DNA of 64,000 nt from Apostichopus japonicus (taxonomy: Eukaryota; Echinodermata; Holothuroidea; Aspidochirotida; Stichopodidae). Under the pieces are notes generated by a model. It did no database searches. It was not told where the DNA came from and saw only the letters and a program-made list of their open reading frames with translations. The position numbers and the translations under genes are program-made. Positions 1 through 8,508 of the stretch are shown here, one piece after another. Each line of letters opens with the position of its first letter. Position 1 is the stretch's first letter. The stretch is taken from contig NC_092571.1 of the NCBI RefSeq assembly GCF_037975245.1, positions 22,059,917-22,123,916 of the forward strand, given 5' to 3'.

Positions 1-34
1 GACCCACCTACTTCATTTCTTAACAAAAACCCTG

Positions 35-90
35 TATATTATTATTATATTATTATTATTATTATATATTATTATTATTATTATATTATA
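35..90. repeat. ATT/AT microsatellite
   Basis: Nearly pure run of ATT triplets interrupted by TATATT steps. It is a simple-sequence tract with no coding content. Confidence 0.9.
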
Positions 91-968
91 GGTTAAGTCG
101 CTGCTTGTTTGTTGACGTAGGCAATGGCTTTGTACACATGTACACACCGTACCGTATGCCGTATGGACCTTGTGCATAAGCATCGGACAAGGCTTGCTTT
201 ATAGTTTGTTAAGTTGTCAAGGTGTATTCTTATACTGTATGGAAAGCAAGCCATTGCCACAGTTCTCTGCATCTTTCAATCAGTATAGCCGAAGTGTGAA
301 ATTATTTGGGCAATTTTTGTTGATTATTGGATACAAGTGTTTTTGGGGCAAAGTAACACTCATACATATCAAATTGTTGCGTCAATGGCATTATTTGGTC
401 ACTGCAGACGTTTGCGTAGTGCCCGCTTATTTGGACCCCAAAGTGGGGGCCAAGTATGATCCCAGAGTTGAGGTACCCCATACTACCCCATAGTGGTTGT
501 TTTTCAAGGTGACCTTTAGCCTTGTCATACTCCCATATGAACTTCAACATACTCTACAAACAACATAGAACGTATGTTCTATGTTTAATTTGAATTAAAA
601 AGAAGGGTTTCCTCTTTTCTTGATGATAAATATTTTAGTTTGGGTATGTGGTGTATCATTTCAGTAGTTTGACCTGGTGTTTTCTGTGTGTTCTATTTGC
701 TCACTACTTGAAAACTACTTAAAAAAATTCAAATCTAATGTATAATACTAATAATTAACCAGAAAATTTTCTTTAGAGAATTACAAAAATGCTAATGATG
801 TACTATGTGACCAGTTTCCTTATTCAATTTGTGGTACCAGCAACTGTCTTAGACAATAAGAGAAACTTCTGTGTATCACATGTACTTACTATTTAGACAT
901 TTTTCCATCTCCTCTTGTAACTTACTTCTTAACCTCCCCTTTCCTCAAAAAAAGGAGGATAATCATAT
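91..968. other. Non-coding stretch, no recognisable gene
   Basis: Short open frames of about 80-107 codons exist on both strands between 170 and 550, but they overlap each other antisense, resemble no family I know, and lack a clear exon structure. The rest is AT-rich sequence with frequent stops. The only distinct structure is the palindrome at 562-585. Because the minus-strand SAM-like exon ends in a splice donor at 997, this stretch could also hold intron or downstream exon sequence of that gene, but I cannot identify an exon here. Confidence 0.5.
562..585. repeat. Perfect 10-bp inverted repeat with 4-nt loop
   Basis: The arms AACATAGAAC and GTTCTATGTT are exact reverse complements around the loop GTAT. 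It could be a hairpin or a footprint of a small transposon. No second copy was noticed in the window. Confidence 0.75.
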
Positions 969-997
969 TTAGAAAGTGCAATTATATTTCTGCTTAC

Positions 998-1253
998 CTG
1001 CCTTGTTTGCCCATGCTAGTAACAGCTTTCTCCTCTGTATTGGCTTCAGTACACTGGAAAGGTCATCATCAGTGATCAGCTTGAGATCGCACACACTTTC
1101 CACACCAGCAGCCAGGAGCTGTTCAACTACTTTGTCCACCATTTCAAGTGGCAGTGAAGGAAGATGCTGCATTATGGATGAAGCAACATCTTCAAGACAA
1201 ATCGTATCATCTGATTGTTCTGACACGCTCATTTTAACAAGAGAACCTCAGAC
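998..1253 (-). CDS. SAM-like domain exon of a transposase-associated or host gene
   Basis: On the minus strand an ATG at 1232 opens a frame whose residues 10-75 look like a five-helix SAM-like domain: acidic start, then an LPSLPLEMVDKVVEQL segment, a GVES...DLKLI turn, and LKPIQRRKLLLAW at the end. Such short SAM-like ORFs are familiar to me next to zinc-finger TNP2-like genes in fish and invertebrate genomes (recollection, not checked). The exon is bounded by plausible splice signals: a pyrimidine-rich acceptor ending CAG at 1254-1256 and a donor CAG/GTAAGC at 998/997. The ORF would otherwise read through to a stop at 969. SAM domains mediate protein-protein oligomerisation or RNA binding; which applies here cannot be told. 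The start choice rests on the ATG just inside the exon. Partners further downstream (lower coordinates) were not recognised. Confidence 0.5.
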
Positions 1254-1636
1254 CTGAGTAATGGAAGTGAAGGTTTTAGTTCCTTCTCAATTCAGAATAA
1301 TTCATATGCCACATTTGCTTACTATAAGTTTCTTTGTAAGGCCCATTATATACTCCTAGTTGTTCCATAATTGAGCTTGCACTCAAACATAGTTCTTTAA
1401 ATGGAAGGCACTTTACATGTAAACACAAAGCCTTAATTAGATATTAATTGATAATTATTTCCTAACTTTACAACAGTTTTTCTGCAGTAATATCAACAAA
1501 TGCATAAGCTATTTAACAAGTACATGTATGTAATGCTTCAAGTTCATTAGCATGGTTCTAAGAGAAGATGATACATTGCACCATCTTAAGTCAATGAAAA
1601 TACGCCCCAGTTGTATAGAATTTGCCACTTACATGC
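1254..1636 (-). other. Spacer or intron between transposase-like ORF and SAM-like exon
   Basis: AT-rich, no convincing coding frame. On the minus strand a perfect donor GTAAGT lies at 1632-1627, only four bases past the TAG stop of the large ORF. A pyrimidine-rich acceptor sits at about 1254-1275. A single transcript could therefore carry the zinc-finger ORF and the SAM-like ORF in tandem. This is inference from splice motifs only. The plus-strand frame at 1552-1734 overlaps the real gene and is ignored. Confidence 0.4.
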
Positions 1637-4375
1637 CTATAAAAGCACTGCAGCTAATGGCTTATGCTTTAGTGAAAGCAAAAGCCTTCCTCTCACAAAA
1701 TATGCCGGCAATGGAAAATAATCAGCAAGCTTAGAAATCTGCACACAAGACACTATATTCAAAGGCTGCAAACAGTAAACTCCAGTAGTGTGATTGAATG
1801 ATCCACTGTGCATCTTTACGACAAGGTACACAATATTTTGCCTTTCAACAACTGCAAACAAAATGCAACCCAATTTAAGACTTGAAAAGCATGTATCAGA
1901 ACACTGACATATTACAAAGAAACCCTTCTGGTAAGAAGTGCCAAACATCTGAACTCTGTCACTGATAACAGAATCATCAAACTTTACATTTGCTGCCTGC
2001 AAAGCATGCTTTATTTCAGGCATGAAACATTCTATGTTGAGGGATGTGGCATTTTCAATAACCAATCTATCAGGATATATTTTCCCTGAGCTGTTATAAG
2101 CTTGAAAGTACTGGTGTTGATTTGCTAAAGACTGTGTAACATTGATGAAATTTTGTGCAGATCTGGCACAACGTTTGAAATAGGAGTGCTTACTTTCGAA
2201 GCGTAGAGTCCACACTCTCATTAATGGTCCAAACTTAATAATTAAATCTGGATAGTGGCTCAGGAAATGATGTTTTGGTCTGAGGGGAGTATCAGCAAAG
2301 AGTCGTATTCTCTCAGTCAAGTATTCCTCCATTATCACCCTTAAATATGCAAGTTGCTCATGTGAAATCTTTGGAGAACACACATACTCAACAACTTCTC
2401 GTAAAAGAAGAAAGAGTCTCCATACAAGGTCATTATGATCTTTAACATATGCACTCAAAATAATTGGAAGAAGTCTCAAAAGGTTCCAGTTTTCAACGGC
2501 CTGACCACCTAAGCGGTTACCTGATAAATTTACAAATGCAGGTTTATTGTTTGCATCGCGTCCTTGAAATTTAAACTGTACCCACATTATATTCAAATCT
2601 GCATATGTGAACCAATGTTTTTGTTTAATCCAGTATTGAATAAACATGGCTACATCGTAATCAACAACTCCTTCAAACAAGTCGTGCCCCAGGCATGGTG
2701 GCAAACCAGGTGCACACACATGAAAATACCTCAAAGAATTAAAACATGAATTAAATTTAATTCCTTGATGATGATTTTCTTCATGATCTTCAAGGTGTGC
2801 AATGCAAGAATCATACTCCTCCTTGGTTCTAGGCTTCCCAACTGCATATGGTGCGTTACATTTGAAGTCATGTGAAGTTATTAAACAGTAGCGGCACATG
2901 TTAGTTCCTGAAAAATTCTCAATGAAACCCCCAATACAATGGGAACCTAAATTATCCCCTAATATACAAGACAGCGCACCTTTCCAGACCACCCCGTCAT
3001 TTGTTTCTATTCCAACTTCCTCTAATGTTTTCAAATCATTTATCACTCTCTCAAAAACCTTCTGCTGCCCAAAGACCTTAAAATCAACTTCTTTACACAA
3101 AAACACAAGCTGCATTGCATCAACAACAGATCTGTACTCAGGTTGGATGTTTCCAAGTGTAAAGTACATTGCTAGTATTTTGTGTTTTTTTCTTGCCGAC
3201 CCAAGTGGGTTTACAATTTCAAATGAGTCTTGATAGAGAATGATGGATAAAGATCTTTCACAACTTTGAAACAAACTATTTTTTTTAAAAACTGTACCAT
3301 CCACTATGTCAGTAAGAACAGATGAGTCTTCACTTTGGTGCCTACTTTGACATTGTCCCAACACAAAATCATCTGAAAGGTGCAACTGAATGCTCTCCTT
3401 GATTGGAATGTAATGATAGTAATGCATTTTTTGTGCTGAATCTCTCCCTAGTGATATTGCAATTGGAGCAACAAACTTGAATGCTGATTTATAGTACTCT
3501 TTTCTACAGTGCTGCGTTCTGAGTTTTCCTTTACAACTATCAACAGCAATCCATGCATCTATCTCATTCATATAATCGGCTACACATTTGATACGTTCTT
3601 CTGCTAAACCCTCATCTCTCAATTTTTGAGTAATTTTCAAAACCTGATCTTGTTGACATAAACTGTGAATAGTTTGAAGCTCCTCAACAATCATTTGAAT
3701 TGTTTGTGATGGAACAAGTTGTTTTGCCTGAAGTTTCAGAAGAAACAAGGCAAAATTTTGTTGAAATTGAAGCCTAGACTGACCTGTTTCTTGCGCCCTA
3801 CCTTGGCAATTGTTACTGTTTTCGAAATCACAGCTTATGTCATTTTCACGGACAAATCTATCAGTCTCTGTAGACACATCAAAGCAGTTAGTGTCTAGAG
3901 GTATATCTTGATCCAAAGAGCAATGATCACGAGTAGAAAGTTTGTATTTATCCAAAATGTTTACAGCTCCCCAGTTTCTGTGACGTGACAAATGTGCTGT
4001 AAATGAACTGGTTTTTGAAAAATCTCTTTTGCACTTCTTATATGGACAAGATACAATTTGGCCTTTTCTTATATGTGCTTTTAAGTGTGCCAAATATGAG
4101 GACAGATCTGTGAGTTCTTTTTGACAGATTTCATACGTACAAATCAATGACAGGTTAACTGACTGAAGATTTGCTGCAACTGCTGTTTGCTTTTGAAGAT
4201 GGCGGTGATACCTAGTCACATGAATCTTCATTGCAGCAAAAGTTGATAGGGTATAGCCACAATTAACAAAACAACATGGAAATCTCACTCGAGGTATATT
4301 CCTATGGGAACTCACATGATCAACATAGCTACGGATAGTAGCTGTTAGTGTATTGCATATTTTACAGGTGTACAT
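1637..4375 (-). CDS. C2H2 zinc-finger, TNP2-like transposase-family protein (912 aa, intact)
   Basis: A single uninterrupted minus-strand frame of 912 codons. Four C2H2 fingers are visible at the N-terminus: Cys4/Cys7/His20/His24, Cys34 or 35/Cys39/His52/His57, Cys79/Cys84/His97/His101 and Cys110/Cys115/His128/His132. These probably bind DNA. After a low-complexity linker comes the long body typical of a repetitive metazoan family: YQDSFEIVNPLGSARKKHK, then GDNLGSH, a CRYC pair, the GLPPCLGHDLFEGVV motif near residue 565, RPKHHFLSHYP near 700 and LRFESKHSYFKRCAR near 720-735. The HDLFEGV motif resembles the D.MH..EG.. signature of TNP2-type (CACTA-like) transposases. I infer a transposase or domesticated derivative; catalytic residues cannot be assigned securely. 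The absence of stops or frameshifts over 2.7 kb, while nearby retroelements are broken, implies recent arrival or selection. The ATG at 4375 directly precedes finger 1, and a CAG acceptor-like site lies 8 bp upstream. Terminal inverted repeats were not found. Confidence 0.7.
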   Translation of the reverse strand: MYTCKICNTLTATIRSYVDHVSSHRNIPRVRFPCCFVNCGYTLSTFAAMKIHVTRYHRHLQKQTAVAANLQSVNLSLICTYEICQKELTDLSSYLAHLKAHIRKGQIVSCPYKKCKRDFSKTSSFTAHLSRHRNWGAVNILDKYKLSTRDHCSLDQDIPLDTNCFDVSTETDRFVRENDISCDFENSNNCQGRAQETGQSRLQFQQNFALFLLKLQAKQLVPSQTIQMIVEELQTIHSLCQQDQVLKITQKLRDEGLAEERIKCVADYMNEIDAWIAVDSCKGKLRTQHCRKEYYKSAFKFVAPIAISLGRDSAQKMHYYHYIPIKESIQLHLSDDFVLGQCQSRHQSEDSSVLTDIVDGTVFKKNSLFQSCERSLSIILYQDSFEIVNPLGSARKKHKILAMYFTLGNIQPEYRSVVDAMQLVFLCKEVDFKVFGQQKVFERVINDLKTLEEVGIETNDGVVWKGALSCILGDNLGSHCIGGFIENFSGTNMCRYCLITSHDFKCNAPYAVGKPRTKEEYDSCIAHLEDHEENHHQGIKFNSCFNSLRYFHVCAPGLPPCLGHDLFEGVVDYDVAMFIQYWIKQKHWFTYADLNIMWVQFKFQGRDANNKPAFVNLSGNRLGGQAVENWNLLRLLPIILSAYVKDHNDLVWRLFLLLREVVEYVCSPKISHEQLAYLRVIMEEYLTERIRLFADTPLRPKHHFLSHYPDLIIKFGPLMRVWTLRFESKHSYFKRCARSAQNFINVTQSLANQHQYFQAYNSSGKIYPDRLVIENATSLNIECFMPEIKHALQAANVKFDDSVISDRVQMFGTSYQKGFFVICQCSDTCFSSLKLGCILFAVVERQNIVYLVVKMHSGSFNHTTGVYCLQPLNIVSCVQISKLADYFPLPAYFVRGRLLLSLKHKPLAAVLL

Positions 4376-4382
4376 TTCTGCC

Positions 4383-4880
4383 CTGCTTCACTATTGATTG
4401 GAGCTAATCAAAACTGATCATTTGAAAGAAACATGAATTATGCCTTTTCAAATTCAGTCATGTTCTAAAAGGCTAATTAACCTTTGCTAATCTAAAGACT
4501 TCATATTACATGCCACATGAGAGCCAATATCATCCATGTATGTAGGCTATCAGCACCAATTAACTTACAAGTTACAATGTACCCACCCTTATAATATTAT
4601 ATCATATTAACCTAAACAACATGAAGCAAGGCTAAGCTTCACACGCACATATCAAAATGCACGGTAGGGCGACGATAGGTTGTCTAATACAGCGCCAGTG
4701 TTTCTATAGTGATAGTCTAACTCTTAATTATCGTTCGTCTAGTCTACGTTATAGGCACTGGGCCCTACGGTTATAACTAAAATATAAACTAACTTTTTGT
4801 TATGACCAGACTTTCAAAGTTGTTTTGTTGATAATAATAATGCAAATGTAGCATATGGTTCAAATAAATTTACCACTCAC
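4383..4880 (-). other. Putative first intron of the zinc-finger gene
   Basis: No coding frame. On the minus strand it would run from a good donor, GTGAGT at 4880-4875, to a CAG at 4385-4383 with only a weak pyrimidine tract just ahead of the ORF start. An imperfect inverted repeat (ACGGTAGGGC near 4661 against GGCCCTACGG near 4758-4770) lies inside and may be a small foldback element. Confidence 0.35.
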
Positions 4881-5260
4881 GTCTGACGAAGTACTCAATG
4901 AAGTCTTGTTCTGGTGTGGAAATGTGCGTAGCCTACTGGACAGCAACGGCAGTTGTTTTCCTCTCGTGTCGACGTACTTTGAAGCGCTGTAGTATTGTAT
5001 TGTGCAATCTATACACTTCATACGTACGTTAATGCGAGATCCGATCAATCATAATGTACAGAACAGCGCAGCATGTACTGGACGTTCATCGCGCCAACTT
5101 GGGTCATGTGACTGCATGCTGGACTGTAGCCAAGTTTTCCGGGAAAGCCAACGGCAGCCGACCATATATCAAAATAATTCCCGCCTGTGCGCGAGACGTC
5201 ATCGCTGTTACAGACACGTTGACGCCAATCATCGAGCTAGACCGGCTGGGTCGAATGGGA
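4650..5260. promoter_or_regulatory. CpG-rich candidate promoter, possibly bidirectional
   Basis: CpG dinucleotides are frequent here (for example around 4660-4740, 4970-5100 and 5180-5260) compared with the AT-rich neighbours. It contains a CRE-like GACGTCA at 5195-5201 and an E-box/USF-like palindrome GTCATGTGAC at 5103-5112. It lies just upstream of the candidate 5' exon. No clear TATA box at a fixed distance was seen. Open plus-strand frames here (5002-5437) look non-coding. Confidence 0.4.
4881..5048 (-). other. Candidate 5' exon of the zinc-finger gene
   Basis: This minus-strand segment ends in AC/GTGAGT, a strong donor sequence, and lies in CpG-rich DNA about 500 bp upstream of the large ORF. 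It also has an open frame starting with ATG at 5048, but the peptide resembles nothing known, so it is more likely 5' untranslated leader. RNA evidence would be needed to fix the transcription start. Confidence 0.35.
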
Positions 5261-5271
5261 GAAGGTGTTGA

Positions 5272-5288
5272 GGGGGGGGGGGGGGGGG
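5272..5288. repeat. G17 homopolymer
   Basis: Uninterrupted run of 17 G followed by GT-rich sequence. It can form G-quadruplex structure and is prone to sequencing-length error, so frames crossing it are unreliable. Confidence 0.9.
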
Positions 5289-5999
5289 TGGTGGTTCAGA
5301 TGAATGAAATGACATTTGCTGAACTAGACATATTTAACAACATTTTGATACGTTCGGTGACCCATTTAGCTATAAATAGCTGCATGTGTGACCGTACATT
5401 GAGCACACGGAATTGTCATCGGTTCATGTTGTACTGACAATACAAGTTAACATTAAAACAATGAATTAGACTACATCTTGAAGGCTGGGCATTGTATTCT
5501 TGGCAGCTCACATCAGTAATTGTTTTGATAGGATTTCGGAAGTTGTATACTCCTTAAACAAACGGTAAACTAATTGGAACAGTACCATCTATGTCGTTTT
5601 CATTAGTTAACACGTTAGGCATTTACAAGTAATTCGTTACTAAAACTCTTGAAATGGTTAGATTTCACATATTTGACCTACAGACCCTTCAAGGTTATCT
5701 TTCACATTGTTTTCGTTCGCTGGACAATTAAGGGTCATTGATGAGCCTCACGGGGGTGGGGGTTGTTGCTCAAATGTAAGTTTATGTAACACTAAGGCAG
5801 AAAACGACTGTAGGGACAAAGTTAACTGGTAATTGTGGGTTGGATCATGGAGCTATCGGTAATAGCTTCATGGTTGGATTTCATTCTTTTCTTTGCCAAA
5901 CGGTAATGTTACTGCACGATGGAGTTTGTTGTATACCGTTGTATATTGGTAACGTGTTTCCACCTTCAAGAATATTTCCGTATAACGCTCTTCAAATTC
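5289..5999. other. No gene recognised
   Basis: AT-rich sequence with short frames on both strands that overlap antisense (5840-6106 against 5868-6056) and show no family resemblance. A G-rich patch lies at about 5749-5765. Nothing else stands out. Confidence 0.5.
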
Positions 6000-6443
6000 C
6001 AATTTTACATGCATTAGATTGCAAAACAAACTTATTCTGTAAAGTACATGACACACATAATGTCTGTAAAAATCACAGAATTTTACATGTAAATATAAAA
6101 AACTGACTTATTCTGTAAAATTTTACAGAATTATCCTGTAAATTTTCATTGGAGGGAAAAATACTACAATTTTTTGTAAACCACTTGCTGTAACATAAAA
6201 CGTCTGTAAAAATCACAGAATTTTACATGTAAATATTAAAAACTGACATATTCTGTAAAATTTTACAGGATTTTCCTGTAAATTTTCTTTGGAGGGAAAA
6301 ATACTACAATTTTGTGTAAACCACTTGCTGTACAGAAAACGTCTGTTAAAATAACAGACGTTTACATGTAAATATAGAAAACCGGCTTTTTCTGTAAAAA
6401 TCGACAGGAATTTACTGTAAATTTACAATTTTTTTTAACAGTG
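6000..6443. mobile_element. About 140-bp tandem repeat (about 3 copies) of a MITE-like element
   Basis: The motif GTCTGT(A/T)AAA recurs at 6062, 6202 and 6341, giving periods of 140 and 139 bp. The first copy is partial and more diverged. Each copy has facing CTGTAAA and TTTACAG motifs. At 6111-6130 these form a perfect 20-bp palindrome, TTCTGTAAAATTTTACAGAA, and 6341-6359 is an 8-bp-stem hairpin. The right edge reads TTTTTTAACAGTG, ending at 6443, where the neighbouring RT gene is cut. Ends of the CACTGTTAAAA type are common in small non-autonomous DNA transposons. A matching left terminus was not found, so the boundary near 6000 is approximate. Confidence 0.6.
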
Positions 6444-7446
6444 CATATTGATCATTGCACAGGATATTAAACTTGGTTAGAAACTTAAAGATACGATTGT
6501 ACATAAGCCTTTCAATAATTTTTGAAAAACATGATAATAAAGAAATAGGACGGTAATTTTCATATACATCTTGGTCACCTTTTTTAAAAATTGGTATAAC
6601 CTTAGCAATCTTTAGTTTATCTGGAAATGTACCAGAAGTAAAAGATAAATTACAAATATAAGTCAATGGTTTGGCGATAAAGTGAATAACATTTCTTATT
6701 ATATCTGGTTTAAAATCGTCATATCCCGCTGCTTTTTTTTTTGGTTTCAGGCTGGAAATAGCAACTATTGAAAGTTCTTCCTCACTGACAGGATTAATGA
6801 ACATAGATTGACTGTTTCTGTTATTATTATGAATAATATATTCTGTTCTACCTTTATTTGTAATATTTCTTGCAAGTGAGGGTCCAATGTTTACAAAATA
6901 TTTGTTAAAGTAGCTGGCAATGTCATTCTCGTTGCTGATTTCTTGATCACCAGTTTTAAAAGCAGCAGGATATCCACCTTTTTTTCGGTTGGTGTTTAGA
7001 ACTTCGTTAATTGTATTCCAAGTTACACTTATATTATTTCTACTATTTTTGAATTTATCATAGAAATACAATCTTTTAGAAAATATAATAATATGGTTAA
7101 GCTTGTTGCGATAATGCTTATACGTAGCCTTGTTAACATCAGTAGGTGCTGTTAAATAACTTTTAAAGAGATTGTTCTTTCTTTTGATAGATGTCAACAT
7201 TCCAGTTGTAATCCATGGATGTTTCTTTTTACGTCGTTTCCTTTTGCTTACATAACATATTGGGAAACAATTATTATAGGTATAATTAAAGGATTCAAAG
7301 AAAGGTGTTTTAAGCAGCATTAACATCAGTTTGGCTTAAAACATCGTTCCAGTTTTTGTTTTCGATTTCATAGTTAAAACGCCTGATTTTATCTGGTTTA
7401 TAATTTCGCCTGTACATGAAGTTCATTGGTCTGTTATTCTTGGTAG
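6444..7446 (-). pseudogene. Jockey-like non-LTR retrotransposon reverse transcriptase, broken
   Basis: The minus strand encodes the endonuclease-RT linker and the start of RT: HPWITTGMLTSIKRKNNLF, then WNTINEVLN, YFVNIGPSLA, the FPDKLKIAKVIPIFKKGD block and NYRPISLLSCFSKIIERL (RT fingers). It stops right after NDQYA, where the CACTGTT-type element is joined at 6443. The catalytic palm with its aspartates is therefore missing and was not found on the far side. The 5' side is also broken: NWNDVLSQTDVNAA is read in another frame (about 7322-7430) and runs into a stop, so a frameshift lies near 7303-7325. The family copies itself by target-primed reverse transcription; this copy cannot. Confidence 0.8.
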
Positions 7447-7560
7447 GAATTTGGTTTGATTTGATTTGGTTTATTTTTTTTTTTCACGTGCAAATATACA
7501 AGGTGAAAGGAAGTCTTCTACAAAGCATACAATAGCTTAACAATGTAGAAGACTCCCTGA
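7447..7560 (-). mobile_element. 5'-truncated LINE 3'-tail fragment with stem-loop
   Basis: On the minus strand this is a 3' end finishing in A-rich sequence and repeated TCAAA (read on the plus strand as TTTGATTTGATTTGG, then a T run). A stem of AGTCTTCTAC (7512-7521) with GTAGAAGACT (7545-7554) encloses a 23-nt loop. A second copy of the same tail lies at 10661-10746, so this is a repetitive family. A conserved 3' stem-loop followed by a short tandem tail is the RT recognition signal in LINEs such as UnaL2; I infer the same role. Confidence 0.65.
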
Positions 7561-7721
7561 AGAAAGAAAAGAGAAGAAAAAATTAAAAATCAAATTAAAC
7601 GTTTCGACAATAAATCAATTATATGATATTTTAGTTAATATGATTAAGCCATTTACTAAATGTGGAGCTTGTTTTCTTAGTTTTTAAAGTTATTGACAGT
7701 GAATTCCAAATTTTGAATTAT
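7561..7721. other. No gene recognised
   Basis: AT-rich sequence between the LINE tail fragment and the scrambled DIRS-like patch. It may be part of a LINE 3' untranslated region. No repeat partner was found within the window. Confidence 0.4.
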
Positions 7722-7768
7722 TGGTAACTTTAAAAAGAGAGATTGTATAATTGAGGATTAGCTTCAGA

Positions 7769-7852
7769 AAACTACTCAAACCTATTCTGGCTGAGCTCAG
7801 GAAATTGGGTATTTCTTGCCTGAGCTACATTGATGATATTTATATCCAGGCT
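7769..7852 (+). pseudogene. Duplicated DIRS-like RT segment (copy 1 of 84 bp)
   Basis: Identical over 84 bp to 8011-8094. It encodes KLLKPILAELRKLG and the YIDD catalytic motif. Downstream of the repeat, copy 1 continues with ANTKSACVSAVHTPIIQ, a natural-looking extension of the palm, then hits a stop near 7909. Copy 1 lacks the upstream part of the RT domain. It must have been moved here from, or copied from, the same parental element. Confidence 0.75.
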
Positions 7853-7866
7853 AATACCAAAAGTGC

Positions 7867-8313
7867 ATGTGTTTCTGCAGTGCATACGCCTATTATTCAG
7901 TACCTATTAGTTCTATAAGTCGAAAATTTTTGAGACTTGCGTTCAAAGACAAACTTTATCAGTATACTTGCCTACAAAATGGGATGGCCTCAGCACCTCG
8001 CATTTTTACTAAACTACTCAAACCTATTCTGGCTGAGCTCAGGAAATTGGGTATTTCTTGCCTGAGCTACATTGATGATATTTATATCCAGGCTTTTTTT
8101 ATTTTCAAAGTTTGGAAAGTAAGGATGTTATGTTATCCTTTGTACCAAGTGGTTATGAAATTACCTCAGTTCTTGTTTAAAAAGAAAAAAATGTTTCTGT
8201 TGCTCAGCAAGCAAATTAAAAAAGATACAAACTTTGAATTTGTGTTCGTTTGTAATCTTTCTGTTCGTATGCGCTTGAACACTGCTTTGAAATCTCAAGT
8301 AGTTCCGTTGTGA
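7867..8313 (+). pseudogene. DIRS-like retrotransposon reverse transcriptase fragment
   Basis: The frame encodes AYYSVPI, RKFLRLAFKDKLYQYTCL, NGMASAPRIFTKLLKPIL and LSYIDDIYIQ. This is the RT block order of DIRS/Ngaro-type (tyrosine-recombinase) retroelements, whose RT resembles the Ty3 type with a Y-[LI]-D-D motif. After about 8094 the sequence changes to unrelated A/T-rich coding-like noise (lysine-rich) and ends at 8313. RNase H, methyltransferase and recombinase regions are absent. It is a dead fragment of about 75 codons of real RT. Confidence 0.75.
8011..8094 (+). repeat. 84-bp direct duplication, copy 2
   Basis: Exact repeat of 7769-7852 at an offset of 242 bp. The offset is not a multiple of three, so the two copies lie in different frames. 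Perfect identity points to a recent event compared with the decay of the surrounding elements. Confidence 0.9.
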
Positions 8314-8314
8314 A

Positions 8315-8394
8315 GTGTAATGGGGAAGTAGAATCGTTAAATTTAACGAGACCATGGGTTGAAGTTTGATTGAGATTCTACTGAGACATTACAC
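8315..8394. repeat. Imperfect 80-bp hairpin with inner palindrome
   Basis: The arms GTGTAATG (8315-8322) plus AGTAGAATC (8327-8335) pair with GATTCTACT (8374-8382) plus CATTACAC (8387-8394), with matching 4-nt spacers. Inside lies the perfect 16-bp palindrome TCGTTAAATTTAACGA (8334-8349). It may be a MITE or a terminal repeat of the DIRS-like element next door. No coding frame. Confidence 0.7.
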
Positions 8395-8508
8395 GAACGA
8401 AGGGATTACTTGCCCTCCCATGTAATGCATTCTCATGCAGGATTATTATCACATAATTTTCCCTCCCAGAAGTTCGTGGTGTTCAATCGCATATGGTAAC
8501 TTTAAAAA

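Noticed and set aside
170-550. Antisense-overlapping frames of 107 and 82 codons
   Set aside because: No family resemblance, mutual overlap, and no supporting splice or promoter structure.
2564-3233. Plus-strand frames inside the zinc-finger gene
   Set aside because: These are antisense shadows of the strongly supported 912-residue minus-strand protein.
4661-4773. Terminal inverted repeat of the transposase-like gene
   Set aside because: Only about 9 of 10 bases match and both arms are on the same side of the gene, so it cannot define the two ends of an element.
5002-5437. Two overlapping plus-strand frames of 89 and 127 codons
   Set aside because: They lie in a CpG-rich promoter-like segment, one crosses the G17 tract, and neither shows any recognisable domain.
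5840-6106. Overlapping plus and minus frames near the 140-bp repeat
   Set aside because: They extend into repeat sequence and resemble no protein family; in particular they are not the missing half of the interrupted RT.
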